From JANMZO01 sp031383405 (GTDB lineage Bacteria > Actinomycetota > Acidimicrobiia > Acidimicrobiales > JANYDT01), in the NCBI GenBank assembly GCA_031383405.1, contig JANMZO010000036.1:1-64000 (forward strand): a DNA stretch of 64,000 bases, given 5' to 3'. A program made the translations under genes and the position numbers. Shown here one piece after another: positions 15,693 through 25,317 of the stretch. How positions within the stretch are numbered: the stretch's first letter is position 1; the number at the start of each line of letters is the position of its first letter. The notes under the pieces are model-generated. The model did not search any database. It was given only the letters and a program-made list of their open reading frames with translations, and was not told the origin of the DNA.

Positions 15693-17486
15693 TCACAGCA
15701 ACGACGTGGGCACATCGACGTAACGCGACCGGAAGTACTCCCCGAGACCCTTGGCCTGACCGTCCATTCGGGTTGACGCGGCGACACCTTCCTCTAGGAG
15801 ACCTTCGATCACGAAGTTCAATGACCAGATGTTGGGGAGTCGGTAGCGGCGGATCGGCCGCTGCGCGAAGTCGGTGAGCAACCCGTGCAACCGGTCGGCG
15901 GTGAGGAACTCGTCGAGCCAGGTGAAGGCCTCGGCCGAGCGGCAGAACACCCCGAGGTTCGCGTTGCCGCCCTTGTCGCCGGAGCGGGCCCCAACGAGAC
16001 GGCCGATAGCGACGCGGGTCGTCGGAGCGCCGGTCCACGTGCCTGAAGTCGGCGCCGGTTGGTTCGGAGTATCGGCGGCGGACATCGGCGAACCGTTGGC
16101 CGCTGTATTGGGTGTGTTCTCGACCACCGTGTTCTCGACCACCGTGGTCTTTCCGTCGAGCACAACCTCGCTCCAACACAGATCGCCCGGGATCAGCGTC
16201 GGCCAGTAGACGCCGTATGACGAAGCGCCACCGGGGCCGCCCGTGCCGAACATTCCGGGATACGACGACAGCGCCATCTCGGTCCCGACGTTGGAGAACG
16301 CACGACCGACCTTACGCTCATCGGGGTCTTTCACGATGAACGACAACAGGGCGACAGCTTCTTCGTTTGTCTGCGGGTCGATCTTGTCGGACCTCACGAG
16401 CCGGGTCGTCGCCTGCGCGAAGCCTTCACGGCCGCCCTTCTGCTTTCCCCAGAACGTCCGTTCAACGAGTGCGGCCTTCTCCTCGATGTCGAGCCCGGTG
16501 AGGCAGAACGTCATCGAGTTGCGGAAGCCGCCTTCGTAGTTGATGCAGACCTTCGTGGTGGGCGGGGCCGGTTCGCCCCGGATGTTCGAAACCCGAACCC
16601 GGTCAGGGCCCTCCTGCGTGATTGCAATCGAATCGAAGTGGGTCACCACGTCGGGATTCATGTACCGCACACCCTGGATTTCGTAGAGCAACTGCGAGGT
16701 AACCGTTCCAAGGGTGACGGCGCCTCCGGTGTTCGCGTGCTTGGTGATGACGAACGAGCCGTCGGCCTCCATCTCCGCGATCGGAAAGCCGGGGTGTTCG
16801 AGACCGGGGATCTCCTGGAAGAACGAGTAGTTGCCCCCGGTTGCCTGTGATCCGCACTCGATGATGTGACCGGCGACGACGGCGCCGGCGAGGGCATCCC
16901 AGTCGTCTCGCTTCCATCCGAATTTCCACGCCGAGGGTCCGACAACAACCGCTGCATCGGTCACGCGGCCGGTGATCACGATGTCGGCGCCCTCGTTGAG
17001 CGCATGGGTGATGCCCCAGCCGCCCAGGTACGCGTTGGCCGTCACCGCGGAGCGACTTCCGTAATCCTCTCCGGTGTCGAGGTTCTTGAGCGGATGTCCG
17101 GCGGCCTGAAGTTCGCCGAGTCGGGGCAGTAGATCGTCGCCGGCCACGTAGGCGATCCGCGGGCTGAGCCCGAGTTTGGCCGCGACCTCTCGCACCGCGT
17201 CGGCGCACCCGGCCGGGTCGAGTCCACCCGCATTGGACACGACCTTGATCCCCTTTTCCAAACACGTCCCCATGACCTGTTCCATCTGGGTGACGAACGT
17301 TCGGGCGAACCCACCCCGGCCGCCGGCCCGGGTCTTGGCGAGAATCAACATGGTGAGCTCGGCCAGCCAGTCGCCGGTGAGCACGTCGATGGGACCCCCT
17401 TCAACCATTTCCCTGGCGCCGGCTATCCGGTCGCCGTAGAAACCACTGCAGTTGGCAATTCGGAGGGGGGTGGTGTCGGTCGTCAC
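15693..17486 (-). CDS. AtuA-like (DUF1446) acyclic terpene utilisation protein
   Basis: 597 aa, GTG start. It has the DUF1446 core at about residues 8-445 (ANCSGFYGDRIAGAREM, DVLTGDWLAELTMLIL, SNAGGLDP, ITGRVTDAAVVVGP, ECGSQATGGNYSFF) and the AtuA-like C-terminal domain at about 490-590 (ARSGDKGGNANLGVF). AtuA is linked to citronellol/geranyl-CoA catabolism in Pseudomonas, but many actinobacterial homologues lie in other acyl-CoA pathways. The two domains are joined by a short repeated linker (VVENTVVENT), encoded by 15-bp tandem units around 16112-16155. It has no atu partner genes nearby, so its pathway here is uncertain. Confidence 0.85.
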   Translation of the reverse strand: MTTDTTPLRIANCSGFYGDRIAGAREMVEGGPIDVLTGDWLAELTMLILAKTRAGGRGGFARTFVTQMEQVMGTCLEKGIKVVSNAGGLDPAGCADAVREVAAKLGLSPRIAYVAGDDLLPRLGELQAAGHPLKNLDTGEDYGSRSAVTANAYLGGWGITHALNEGADIVITGRVTDAAVVVGPSAWKFGWKRDDWDALAGAVVAGHIIECGSQATGGNYSFFQEIPGLEHPGFPIAEMEADGSFVITKHANTGGAVTLGTVTSQLLYEIQGVRYMNPDVVTHFDSIAITQEGPDRVRVSNIRGEPAPPTTKVCINYEGGFRNSMTFCLTGLDIEEKAALVERTFWGKQKGGREGFAQATTRLVRSDKIDPQTNEEAVALLSFIVKDPDERKVGRAFSNVGTEMALSSYPGMFGTGGPGGASSYGVYWPTLIPGDLCWSEVVLDGKTTVVENTVVENTPNTAANGSPMSAADTPNQPAPTSGTWTGAPTTRVAIGRLVGARSGDKGGNANLGVFCRSAEAFTWLDEFLTADRLHGLLTDFAQRPIRRYRLPNIWSLNFVIEGLLEEGVAASTRMDGQAKGLGEYFRSRYVDVPTSLL

Positions 17487-17664
17487 GCTAGAAGCCTGTC
17501 AGATTCCCGATATCGACGTCATATCGGTCGCGGTGCTCGGCTGTGGGGGCTGGGGTTGGTGTCCACGTTTTGCACGCCATACGTGTCGAATTGTGGACAT
17601 AAACGTGGAGGGGGTCGGAGGAGGTCGGGACCTAGGGCCCTACCTCGAATGACCCCGGACCGGC

Positions 17665-18738
17665 ATGATGATCCCAATGCTTATGTCTCCGGCAGTCGCA
17701 GCGAACGTGGATCTTCCGTCGCTCGACGAAGTTCGCAAGAGGATCCCGGCGAGCTGCTATCGACGCAGCATGGTGCATGGGCTCCGTCTCGTATTCATCG
17801 ACGCGGTCGTCTACATCGGACTCATCGGGCTCGCCATCCGGTCTGACAACCGGATCGTCGGTTTGGCCCTGTCTGTCATCGCCGGTATCGCCGTCAGCGC
17901 GATGTTCGTTATCGGACACGATGCGGCGCACGAAGCCCTTCTTCCGAGCGACCGCCTGAATCGGTTCGTCGCGTTGGTGTTCCTGCTTCCGTCGCTCCAT
18001 GTCCGTGACGGTTGGGTATTCGGTCATAACCGCGTCCATCACGGCTTCACGGTGAAGCGCGGAATGGACTTTGTGTGGCATCCGGTGACGCCCGAGGAGT
18101 ACGCACTGATGTCGCGTACGCGTCGGCTGTTGCATCGGCTCGAATGGTCGTGGGCGGGCGCCGGGGTCTACTACCTGCGCAACGTCTGGTGGAAGAAGAT
18201 GATCCGGTTCACCCCGCCGACCCGTTCTGCGCCGGGCGTTCCGAGGGACCGACGGATCGTCGTTGGTTACTTCATCGCTTCCTCGGCCGGTTCGCTCGTT
18301 CTCGGGTGGAACCAGCATGCGACAGTGCTAAGCGCGCTTTGGATGTGGGCGCGCATCGTAGTGGTGCCATTCCTCGTTTTCTCGTGGATCATCGGAGCCA
18401 CGGTGCACATCCATCATGTGCAGCCCGACCTTCACTGGTACGAGGGAAAGAACTGGACCCGCTCGAAGGCGCAGTTGATCGGCACGACCGTGATGCGGGC
18501 GCCGTGGCTGATCGATGTGGCTCTGCACCACATTTTTGTGCACGTCCCACACCATGTCGATGCCCGGATTCCCTGTTACGAGCTGTCGAACGCCGCCAAA
18601 GCCATCGACACGGCTTACCCCGGCATTGTTCAGGAGCGCCCATTCCATTTCCGTGACTACATTCGGGCGACCCGCGCCTGCAAGTTGTTCGATTTCGAAA
18701 CATCTCGGTGGGTGCGCGTAGACGGACTGGTCCGCTAG
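17665..18738 (+). CDS. Membrane fatty acid desaturase
   Basis: 357 aa; starts a few codons later (17677) are possible. Three histidine boxes are present: HDAAHE (about residue 92), HNRVHH (about 119) and HVPHHVD (about 292). They coordinate the di-iron centre of acyl-lipid/acyl-CoA desaturases. Hydrophobic segments lie at about 45-90, 105-120, 195-215 and 225-250, consistent with a four-helix membrane enzyme. It probably introduces a double bond into fatty acyl chains, or hydroxylates a lipid or carotenoid, since family members vary. The 178-bp leader contains an inverted repeat TGTCCAC/GTGGACA (17560-17599). Confidence 0.88.
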   Translation: MMIPMLMSPAVAANVDLPSLDEVRKRIPASCYRRSMVHGLRLVFIDAVVYIGLIGLAIRSDNRIVGLALSVIAGIAVSAMFVIGHDAAHEALLPSDRLNRFVALVFLLPSLHVRDGWVFGHNRVHHGFTVKRGMDFVWHPVTPEEYALMSRTRRLLHRLEWSWAGAGVYYLRNVWWKKMIRFTPPTRSAPGVPRDRRIVVGYFIASSAGSLVLGWNQHATVLSALWMWARIVVVPFLVFSWIIGATVHIHHVQPDLHWYEGKNWTRSKAQLIGTTVMRAPWLIDVALHHIFVHVPHHVDARIPCYELSNAAKAIDTAYPGIVQERPFHFRDYIRATRACKLFDFETSRWVRVDGLVR

Positions 18739-19217
18739 CCCGGACATTCAGCACATGGAGTGACCTGGGCCTGGTCTGTCATGTACCGCCAGTTTGGGCT
18801 TGGTGGTCGTTGCCCCCTGCGTGTTGGATGTTGAATCGGGTGGTCATGTACGAGGCGTACTTCGACGTGGGCTACATGCACAGACGATACGTGCACAGAC
18901 GATACGCGCACAGGCGATCAGCGCGCGGTGATGTGTGCACAGATATTCGACAGGTGATCGCGTGACGCAAGAATCGCACCAGTGGATCTGGCCGGGATCG
19001 ACCCGCAACTTGATCGTGTCGCCCGCCGCCTCCGAATGCTTTGTCTGCGGGTGTCGGACGCGCCGTGCTCACCACCGCCAAAGTACCCCGGGGGCGCCAG
19101 CAGAGATCATCAAATCGTTGCTCATCGCGGAATAGACCGGCCGGGACTAAACGAGCTGTCGTCGCCACAACCACCCTGAGGCCCATGACAGCACCGTTAC
19201 CATCACCCCTCACGGGG
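18739..19217. other. 479-bp intergenic region
   Basis: No supportable gene. It holds a three-unit tandem repeat (18877-18921) and short open frames without recognisable families. It separates the desaturase from a block of slightly lower GC (FAD enzyme, SARP regulator, CNB protein). Confidence 0.6.
18877..18921. repeat. Three tandem 15-bp units
   Basis: TGCACAGACGATACG occurs twice back-to-back, followed by a degenerate third copy, CGCACAGGCGATCAG. Confidence 0.85.
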
Positions 19218-21239
19218 TCAGGAGTTGGTGAATGCGGCAACGCGACTTTCGACAAAATCGAGCAGTTTTCCCATCTCGTCAAAGACGTCCAAGGGAGCAG
19301 GTAGGAGACTTTGTTTGGCGAGGTCCAACGTGACCTGCTCCAAGCTCGCTGCCCATTGAAGCCCGGCTTTGCGGATCGACAGCGGATCCGTCATGGACGG
19401 CGGAGCGGAAGTTCGGAGCGGAAGTGGGAGCCAACGATCGTCGAACTGACCCGGTGGCACGGGGTCGAGGCCGGCCGGAAGCTCGTCAATTGGTTCGAGA
19501 CCACGATTGTGAGCGAACCACGCCCCGAAATCGGCCGCGTTGTAGTCCACCAGATTTCCGAAGTCGTTGAGGATCGGACCGAGTAGGCGACTCAAACGAC
19601 GGAGCGATGAGCTGCTAGACCGAACGGCATCGACTACCGCCGGGGTAGGCAACATGTCTTTGACCTCCGGCACGGGACCGCCACCGTGACGCGAGAGGAA
19701 TACACGGACAGCTCGACGCGCGGCCTCATTCGCAGTCTCCATGGAAGCAAAATCGGTGGTCGCTCGCACGTAGTCGCCGGCGAGGTAGAGGTTCTTTACT
19801 TTGCCGGTCAGACCGGCGTGCGGGCGTTCCTTCCACGCATCCGTCTGGTTCACGAGCATGGGAAACGTGTTCGGTCGCGTCTGGTTTGGGACAAACGGGC
19901 CGCGCGCTGGATCAATCGTGTACTTGGTCGGCCGGGCCACACCAACCAGCTCCGGGATTGCGTTCTGTAGTTGCAGCCACGTCTCGTCCGCCAACACGGT
20001 TTCAGACGCTTGTTCCGCCGCGATGCCTGCCGAACCGGGCGAGTGCCAGTCCGAAAGGATCACCGACAGCTGACCGCTTTGGATTTGACCCGTCGTCGAG
20101 GGTCCCTTCCACCAGTCGACAGACTGATAGACCGCAGTCAGGGCCCAGCTGGATTCGACGACAAGGTAGTGGCCTTCGATGAGTCCATTGAGCGGCGCAT
20201 CCGGGTAGAAAACAATCCCATTCATCGCATCTGTCGTTAGCGCTGAATTGGGCGACTGGTTGACCAGCCGCGTGAGTTCTTCGTCAGCATTGACGAGACT
20301 CGGTGTGTTCGCGAGCAGGGACCGAGCATCATCCACGGCACCAGCGAGCACAATGTCGTCGAATGCCGCGAAGTTTCCGGCGGATGTAGCGACTGAAGTA
20401 ATGCGATGTTGTGTCGCGTTGTAGATCAGCTTTGTGACCTCTCGCCGCTTGAATTTCACATTCAAGTCTTTAAGAGCCGCTCTCCAAGGCACGAACCAGG
20501 CGTCGCTCGTCGGTCGGTCGAACGCTCGGTCGGCGTCATTGCCGCCCAGATGTCCGTAGTCGTAGATGATCTGCATCAGAATCTCCGCGCCCGTACGCGC
20601 ACTCATCTTGGTGGCTTGCGTGGCCACGAAACACCTAGTCAGCCCAACTGCGAAAAAGGCCTCGTAGGCGGCCGAGTACTGGTTGGGAAGACAGAAGCTC
20701 CACCACGAGACATCATCGTCTTTCCGAACTGGCGCGCTGCCATTCGCGTTCGGGTTGGAGTCGACCACCACTGCTGCGTATGGCAGCGTGAACAGACGTG
20801 TCAAGAGCCAGGTTACGTGGCCCGGGTTTATGTCGTTCACATTGAGTGTCGACTGCGTGCCGGCATAGAGGGCAGGCTTCCGACTGCTCGGAACCGGGAA
20901 GGTGATTCGGCCTGACAAATTCAGCGGGTTCGAGTCTGCTGCGATCTGCGCCTGGCGGAGGCCGACCAACCGTTGCGCCACGTTTCCGCCGGCTACGGGC
21001 GTGTCGGCCATCGTATTGATTACATGGCTGTAGAACGCGGGATAGAACCGGAAGCCGTGCTCCGCAGCGCCATTTGATCCTAGGAAACTGTAGGCCTTCC
21101 CGCCCAGTTGGGGCGCTGTTGTGGCCGGAGCCTTCCGTTTCTCCATCACGACCACCTTGTGGCCCGCCCGCGCGATGTGGTGCGCGGCGCTGAGGCCTGC
21201 GACACCACCTCCGATTACCAGTACTTTGCGCTTCGACAT
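19218..21239 (-). CDS. Large FAD-dependent amine-oxidase/desaturase-like enzyme
   Basis: 673 aa. The N-terminal Rossmann motif VLVIGGGVAGLSAAHHIARAG is followed by an E/K anchor (VVMEKRK) and a GGKAYSF loop. EHGFRFYPAFYSHV is the aromatic-rich segment seen in hydroxysqualene dehydroxylase and phytoene-desaturase relatives. The C-terminal FAD contact is NLYLAGDYVRATTDFASMETANEAA. A tail of about 140 residues beyond the usual end is unassigned. The likely role is oxidation or dehydrogenation of an isoprenoid or other lipophilic substrate (inference). It lies behind, and is co-oriented with, a SARP-type regulator gene. GC looks a little lower than in flanking genes. Confidence 0.75.
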   Translation of the reverse strand: MSKRKVLVIGGGVAGLSAAHHIARAGHKVVVMEKRKAPATTAPQLGGKAYSFLGSNGAAEHGFRFYPAFYSHVINTMADTPVAGGNVAQRLVGLRQAQIAADSNPLNLSGRITFPVPSSRKPALYAGTQSTLNVNDINPGHVTWLLTRLFTLPYAAVVVDSNPNANGSAPVRKDDDVSWWSFCLPNQYSAAYEAFFAVGLTRCFVATQATKMSARTGAEILMQIIYDYGHLGGNDADRAFDRPTSDAWFVPWRAALKDLNVKFKRREVTKLIYNATQHRITSVATSAGNFAAFDDIVLAGAVDDARSLLANTPSLVNADEELTRLVNQSPNSALTTDAMNGIVFYPDAPLNGLIEGHYLVVESSWALTAVYQSVDWWKGPSTTGQIQSGQLSVILSDWHSPGSAGIAAEQASETVLADETWLQLQNAIPELVGVARPTKYTIDPARGPFVPNQTRPNTFPMLVNQTDAWKERPHAGLTGKVKNLYLAGDYVRATTDFASMETANEAARRAVRVFLSRHGGGPVPEVKDMLPTPAVVDAVRSSSSSLRRLSRLLGPILNDFGNLVDYNAADFGAWFAHNRGLEPIDELPAGLDPVPPGQFDDRWLPLPLRTSAPPSMTDPLSIRKAGLQWAASLEQVTLDLAKQSLLPAPLDVFDEMGKLLDFVESRVAAFTNS

Positions 21240-21303
21240 ATGTAAGCCACACTTTCCCTGAATTTTTGCTCGGTATCGATCCGGTTTAATTGATTGGCGT
21301 CAG

Positions 21304-24300
21304 TTACGGCCTGGTGGAGCGTGACGAACAGGTCGCGAGGACCTCGCGGGTGCGCCGGATAAACGATGGGGAGTTGGCCCTTTCGTGTTCCTTTTCTGCG
21401 CGGAGAAGCCAGGGAATTCCCGAAGCGGTGTCGCCGAGCAAAACGTGGAGTCGCCCGATGTAATGAGCGACCGCGCCGTTCCACGCCAAGTCGAACAGTC
21501 CCACGTGGCGATCACCGAACGGACCGATGAGACCGAGAAGGGTCGAGGCATGTTCGTTCGCGCCAATCGTGCACACGGTGTCGGCGAGAAATGACATGGC
21601 CATTAGCCACGCAAGGTCGCGGGGGACGGCGGCGAAGTGATCGGTTGCGAGTGCTTCGATCTCGAGGCGTGCTCGTGTGTGTTCGCCGGCTTCGGCGAGC
21701 ACGAAGGCAAACGCGCAGCGCCACCCTGCCACATCTCGGTACCGGTCGACCATCGGCTCGACGAGCGGCAGCGCCGCTGCGAGCATGTTCTGGTCCCGAA
21801 GGAGCGGCAGCAGTTGCGCAGCGTAGCTCTGCTCTGCGTTCAGCGGCTCGATTGCCGTGCCGACTTCGAGCGCTCGTTCTGCGAAAGCGAATGCGTCGGA
21901 CTCGTTGCAGCGTATCGCCGCCATCGTGCTGCGCAACGTGAGAACACGAAACTCGTGGCTTGGGACTCGCAGTTGGTCGGAAAGACCGATGATGACAGGT
22001 AGGTCGGAGTCGATCGCGGTCAGGTCACCAATCTCGAGCCAGGCGCATGCCCGCCAAATGCGACCGATCAACTCTGTCTCGCGCTGTCCTGACGTCACTG
22101 CCAACGCCACCATCTCTTGGGTCGCCGCCAGGCGCTCTGCGAGTCGGTGTGGCCGATGCGCGGACCAGATCGTGCCCTCAAGTGTGATGGCAAGGACCGA
22201 AGGATCGCCAAGGGTGCGGGCCGTTCGATCTGCCTCGCCGGTGAGTTCCTGGGAACGCGCGAAGTCGCGCACGTGGTACGCCTCCTGTCCCGCACGAGCC
22301 ATGACACGCGCTCTGAGAGGCGTTGCATCAGGTGGAAGTCGAAGTATCGCCTCGTCCAGCAGCGTCATTGTCTCAATGCTGGCCAGCCCGTATGTCGACC
22401 GTATGCCTCCGTGCTCAAGCGCCGCAAGGGCGAAGACGGACCAGTCGTCGGCAAGCCGCGCACATCGACACGCTCGTTCCGCAGCAGCCCGGCGCCCGGC
22501 TGCGTCACCCAGTCGATGTCTGGCCTGAGCGAGAAGCAGCCATGTCTGCGCATCCTCGGCGCGGTCGATTTCGAGCGAAACACCCCACCAACTCGACGCT
22601 TCGATTGCTCTGTCGAGTTGTAAGAGCGCGTCTTCGTACGCTGTTCGTCGAAGCGCTTGAGCTGCCGCCAACCGGCAGCGTTCGACTGCCTTTTCGGGGA
22701 TACCCGCCGATCCAGCTGACCACGCGTGAAATGCGGCCTCCGTTGTTGCCCCGCGTTCCTCGCACAGATCCGATAGGTGGATGTGAAGGCTCGAGCGCTG
22801 CACGATGCCGAGGAGTCCGTTGATGTGCCGCCGGAGGAGGTCGTGCACAAGAAACAGGCTCACGCGACCCCCGTCAAAGCGTGTGTGGACGAGGCCCGAG
22901 CGCTCAAGGTTCTCCAACGTTTCCGACATGTCTTCCGGTTTGCGCCCGATTGCCGCGACCAACAACGACAGTTCGGCACCATGCGGGCACACCGATAACC
23001 ACTGAAGGAACGCCATCCCTTCGTCGGGGACCCGAGCTAAGCGAGCCGACAGTGCAGCTTCGATCGTCGGTGGCACCGGTTCCGCTCGGGGGTCGGCCTG
23101 GAGAAGCTCGATTGCAAGGAAAGGCAACCCGTCGGTGGCCTCATAAAGTTCCTGTGACTGCGCCTCGTCGATCGGGCGACCCGCATGCGCAGCGAGTTCG
23201 CGAAGGTCGGTGGGCGAGAGTCCGGCGAGGTCGAAGAACTCCATCCGGCGAACCCGACTGGCGTTTCCGAACCATGCGGTCAAGCGTTGTGACGACTCAG
23301 TCACGTCTGTTCGCACGGTAAGTAGCATGGCGAATCGACTGGCGGGCACGGAGCGGAGAATGTGAAGAAGAAGTGCGAGCGAAGACTCGTCGGCCCATTG
23401 TGCGTCGTCGAGCAGCCAGAGGATTGGACGCGGTGGCGTCTGATTGCGAATTGCGGCTGCGATGCGATCAAACGTTCGGAGCCTATGAGCGGGATCAGCG
23501 TCGGCCGAGTCTCCAAGATCGACGTCTATCGAGTCTCGCAGCAGCGACACCGCAGGGCGGTAGCGACCGGACAACTCGTCTTCATGACATTGTGATTGAG
23601 CGATCACGAAACCGGCCTCGGAAGCCCGTTCGAGTAGAACAGTGGCCAGTCTGGTCTTCCCCACACCGGACACTCCACGCACGATAGTGATCGGAAGACC
23701 GCTCACCCCCGCCTCCAGGAGCAAACCATCAAAACGCCGAGAATCCTCGTCGCGGCCCACCAACAACTCATGGCGCGGGTCAAGATCATGACGGAGTACC
23801 GCTAGTTCGATCGCCCGCGTAGACGGGCTCACCTCGAGTCCAAACTGTTCGGCGAGTTGATGGCGGAGCCTCTGGACAACGGCGAGAGCCTCGGTCGGCC
23901 GACCCAACCGGTACCACGCCTGCATCTCAAGGCGGGCGACCCGTTCATCGGGGAGATCCACGGGGAGGAGGAGGTCGAGTGCTTCAAGCGCCTCGGCCGG
24001 ATGGCCCTCAAGCAGGAGGCGTTCCGCGAGTGCCATCACGCGTTGTTGCCGCAGTCGCCGAAGTCGCTCCGCCTCTGCGTATCCATCACCAAAGTCGGAA
24101 AGATCCAGATACGGTTCCCCCGACCATTCTTCAAGCGCGTCACGGCACGCCTCGAGGTTCGACGCGTGAATGATTTTCTGTTCGAATCTGCCGACATCGG
24201 TATCCCTATCCGGAACAGAAATCCGGTATCCGGCTGCAGTCCAATCGACACTTATGGCCGAGTCGGCGATAGTCAGTTGACTGCGAATCCGGCTGATCGT

Positions 24301-24489
24301 CACTCGAAGGCGGTTCGGGTTCTCGGGCTCGCCAGGCCACGCGGCCTCCGACAGAGCACTTGCGCTAACGAAGCGGTTTCGGTGGAGCGTGAGCACGCTG
24401 AGGAGCCGCGCGACTTTTGGACGAGTGATCGGTTCGCCGGAGATGGCCACGTGTCCAAACAAAGTGAGCACTTGTCGAACGTATCTCAT
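21304..24489 (-). CDS. SARP/BTAD-type AAA+ transcriptional regulator
   Basis: 1061 aa from the ATG at 24489; the frame is open further upstream, but homology-like sequence begins here. Domains: winged-helix trans-reg-C at about 1-85 (RPKVARLLSVLTLHRN), BTAD helical repeats at about 90-240 (RLRRLRQQRVMALAERLLLEG), and an AAA/NB-ARC-like ATPase from about 250 with Walker A VRGVSGVGKT and Walker B ILWLLDDAQW. A long C-terminal TPR-like helical region follows. This is the AfsR/LAL-like architecture used to switch on secondary-metabolite or catabolic genes. It is divergent from the CNB gene and upstream of the FAD enzyme, its likeliest target. Confidence 0.85.
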   Translation of the reverse strand: MRYVRQVLTLFGHVAISGEPITRPKVARLLSVLTLHRNRFVSASALSEAAWPGEPENPNRLRVTISRIRSQLTIADSAISVDWTAAGYRISVPDRDTDVGRFEQKIIHASNLEACRDALEEWSGEPYLDLSDFGDGYAEAERLRRLRQQRVMALAERLLLEGHPAEALEALDLLLPVDLPDERVARLEMQAWYRLGRPTEALAVVQRLRHQLAEQFGLEVSPSTRAIELAVLRHDLDPRHELLVGRDEDSRRFDGLLLEAGVSGLPITIVRGVSGVGKTRLATVLLERASEAGFVIAQSQCHEDELSGRYRPAVSLLRDSIDVDLGDSADADPAHRLRTFDRIAAAIRNQTPPRPILWLLDDAQWADESSLALLLHILRSVPASRFAMLLTVRTDVTESSQRLTAWFGNASRVRRMEFFDLAGLSPTDLRELAAHAGRPIDEAQSQELYEATDGLPFLAIELLQADPRAEPVPPTIEAALSARLARVPDEGMAFLQWLSVCPHGAELSLLVAAIGRKPEDMSETLENLERSGLVHTRFDGGRVSLFLVHDLLRRHINGLLGIVQRSSLHIHLSDLCEERGATTEAAFHAWSAGSAGIPEKAVERCRLAAAQALRRTAYEDALLQLDRAIEASSWWGVSLEIDRAEDAQTWLLLAQARHRLGDAAGRRAAAERACRCARLADDWSVFALAALEHGGIRSTYGLASIETMTLLDEAILRLPPDATPLRARVMARAGQEAYHVRDFARSQELTGEADRTARTLGDPSVLAITLEGTIWSAHRPHRLAERLAATQEMVALAVTSGQRETELIGRIWRACAWLEIGDLTAIDSDLPVIIGLSDQLRVPSHEFRVLTLRSTMAAIRCNESDAFAFAERALEVGTAIEPLNAEQSYAAQLLPLLRDQNMLAAALPLVEPMVDRYRDVAGWRCAFAFVLAEAGEHTRARLEIEALATDHFAAVPRDLAWLMAMSFLADTVCTIGANEHASTLLGLIGPFGDRHVGLFDLAWNGAVAHYIGRLHVLLGDTASGIPWLLRAEKEHERANSPSFIRRTREVLATCSSRSTRP

Positions 24490-24579
24490 TGTGTGGATCG
24501 TCGCCGCGGTAATTGCCCGGTAATCGCGGTTCGGTACACCGGTGGAAGCCCGGAACTTCCGGTCAAAAAAGGAGCAACC

Positions 24580-25182
24580 ATGTACGAGGAACTCCTCGCC
24601 CAGGCCATTCGCTACGAGCACGCCGAACTCATCCGCAGAGTCGGGCAATTCCCGTACGTCGAACCATCACGTCGACGCCTGTTCGGCCATCTGAATCGAC
24701 GGGCAGCCCGACAGCACCACGACCTGAAGTTCCGCAAGTTACAACGTCTTGAGTCGTTCGCCTCCATGACCGATCAGGAGTTGCGAATTCTTGCCGCGGC
24801 CACAACCGAGCTGCATTTGCCGCCTGGGCGAACGCTGGCGACGGAAGGCAGAAATGCGAACGAGGTCTACCTCGTCGCTTCTGGCGAAGTGCAGATCACC
24901 ATGAGTGGCGACGTTGTCGGGGTCGTTGGAAGGGGAGCACTGTTGGGTGCAGACGCGATGATCGCACACGCCCCGAGAGACGCCACCTTTATTTCGGTGA
25001 CCGACGTCGAGGTGTTCGTTGTCGAACCCCGATGCTTTGCGGCATTGTGCGATGATCTGCCGGCCTTCGCGCGCCTTGTCGAACAGAGCACGAATCGGCG
25101 CGATGGAATCGACCTACGCGCCTTGGCGTCTCCGAAGCGCCACAACATCAGCGGTTGGCGCCGAATCGGCTTGGCTCCTTGA
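24580..25182 (+). CDS. Cyclic-nucleotide-binding domain protein
   Basis: 200 aa. The ATG at 24580 has an AAAAAAGGAG Shine-Dalgarno. A basic helical N-terminus (about 1-60: SRRRLFGHLNRRAARQHH) precedes a cNMP-binding beta-roll (about 65-170: LAAATTELHLPPGRTLATEG, NEVYLVASGEVQITM). The typical phosphate-binding cassette (FGExxL...R) is not obvious; GRGALLGADAMI takes its place. It has no DNA-binding HTH after the roll, so it is probably not a Crp-type activator. It is divergent from the SARP regulator with 90 bp between the starts, and a shared promoter region and function with it is possible. Confidence 0.75.
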   Translation: MYEELLAQAIRYEHAELIRRVGQFPYVEPSRRRLFGHLNRRAARQHHDLKFRKLQRLESFASMTDQELRILAAATTELHLPPGRTLATEGRNANEVYLVASGEVQITMSGDVVGVVGRGALLGADAMIAHAPRDATFISVTDVEVFVVEPRCFAALCDDLPAFARLVEQSTNRRDGIDLRALASPKRHNISGWRRIGLAP

Positions 25183-25305
25183 CCAACAATGACAATCACG
25201 TAGTCCTCGACCCGTCTTTCAATGTCAAGTTGTTGGGCAAGTTCTAGGCCGGTCGGGCCGCGATCTGTGCGCGCGAAGTGACCGGGGACCGGTCTGTTCA
25301 CCCAC

Positions 25306-25311
25306 TAGCCT
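25306..25311 (+). promoter_or_regulatory. Probable -10, leaderless rph
   Basis: TAGCCT lies 6 nt before the ATG at 25318. The spacer GAAACA has no Shine-Dalgarno. Confidence 0.58.
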
Positions 25312-25317
25312 GAAACA

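Noticed and set aside
18935..19135. Small ORF of about 66 codons
   Set aside because: No family, no clear ribosome site, and it begins just past the tandem repeat; composition does not look coding.
25183..25317. Gene remnant upstream of rph on the minus strand
   Set aside because: A protein-like stretch exists but it is short, overlaps the CNB gene and has no recognisable family.
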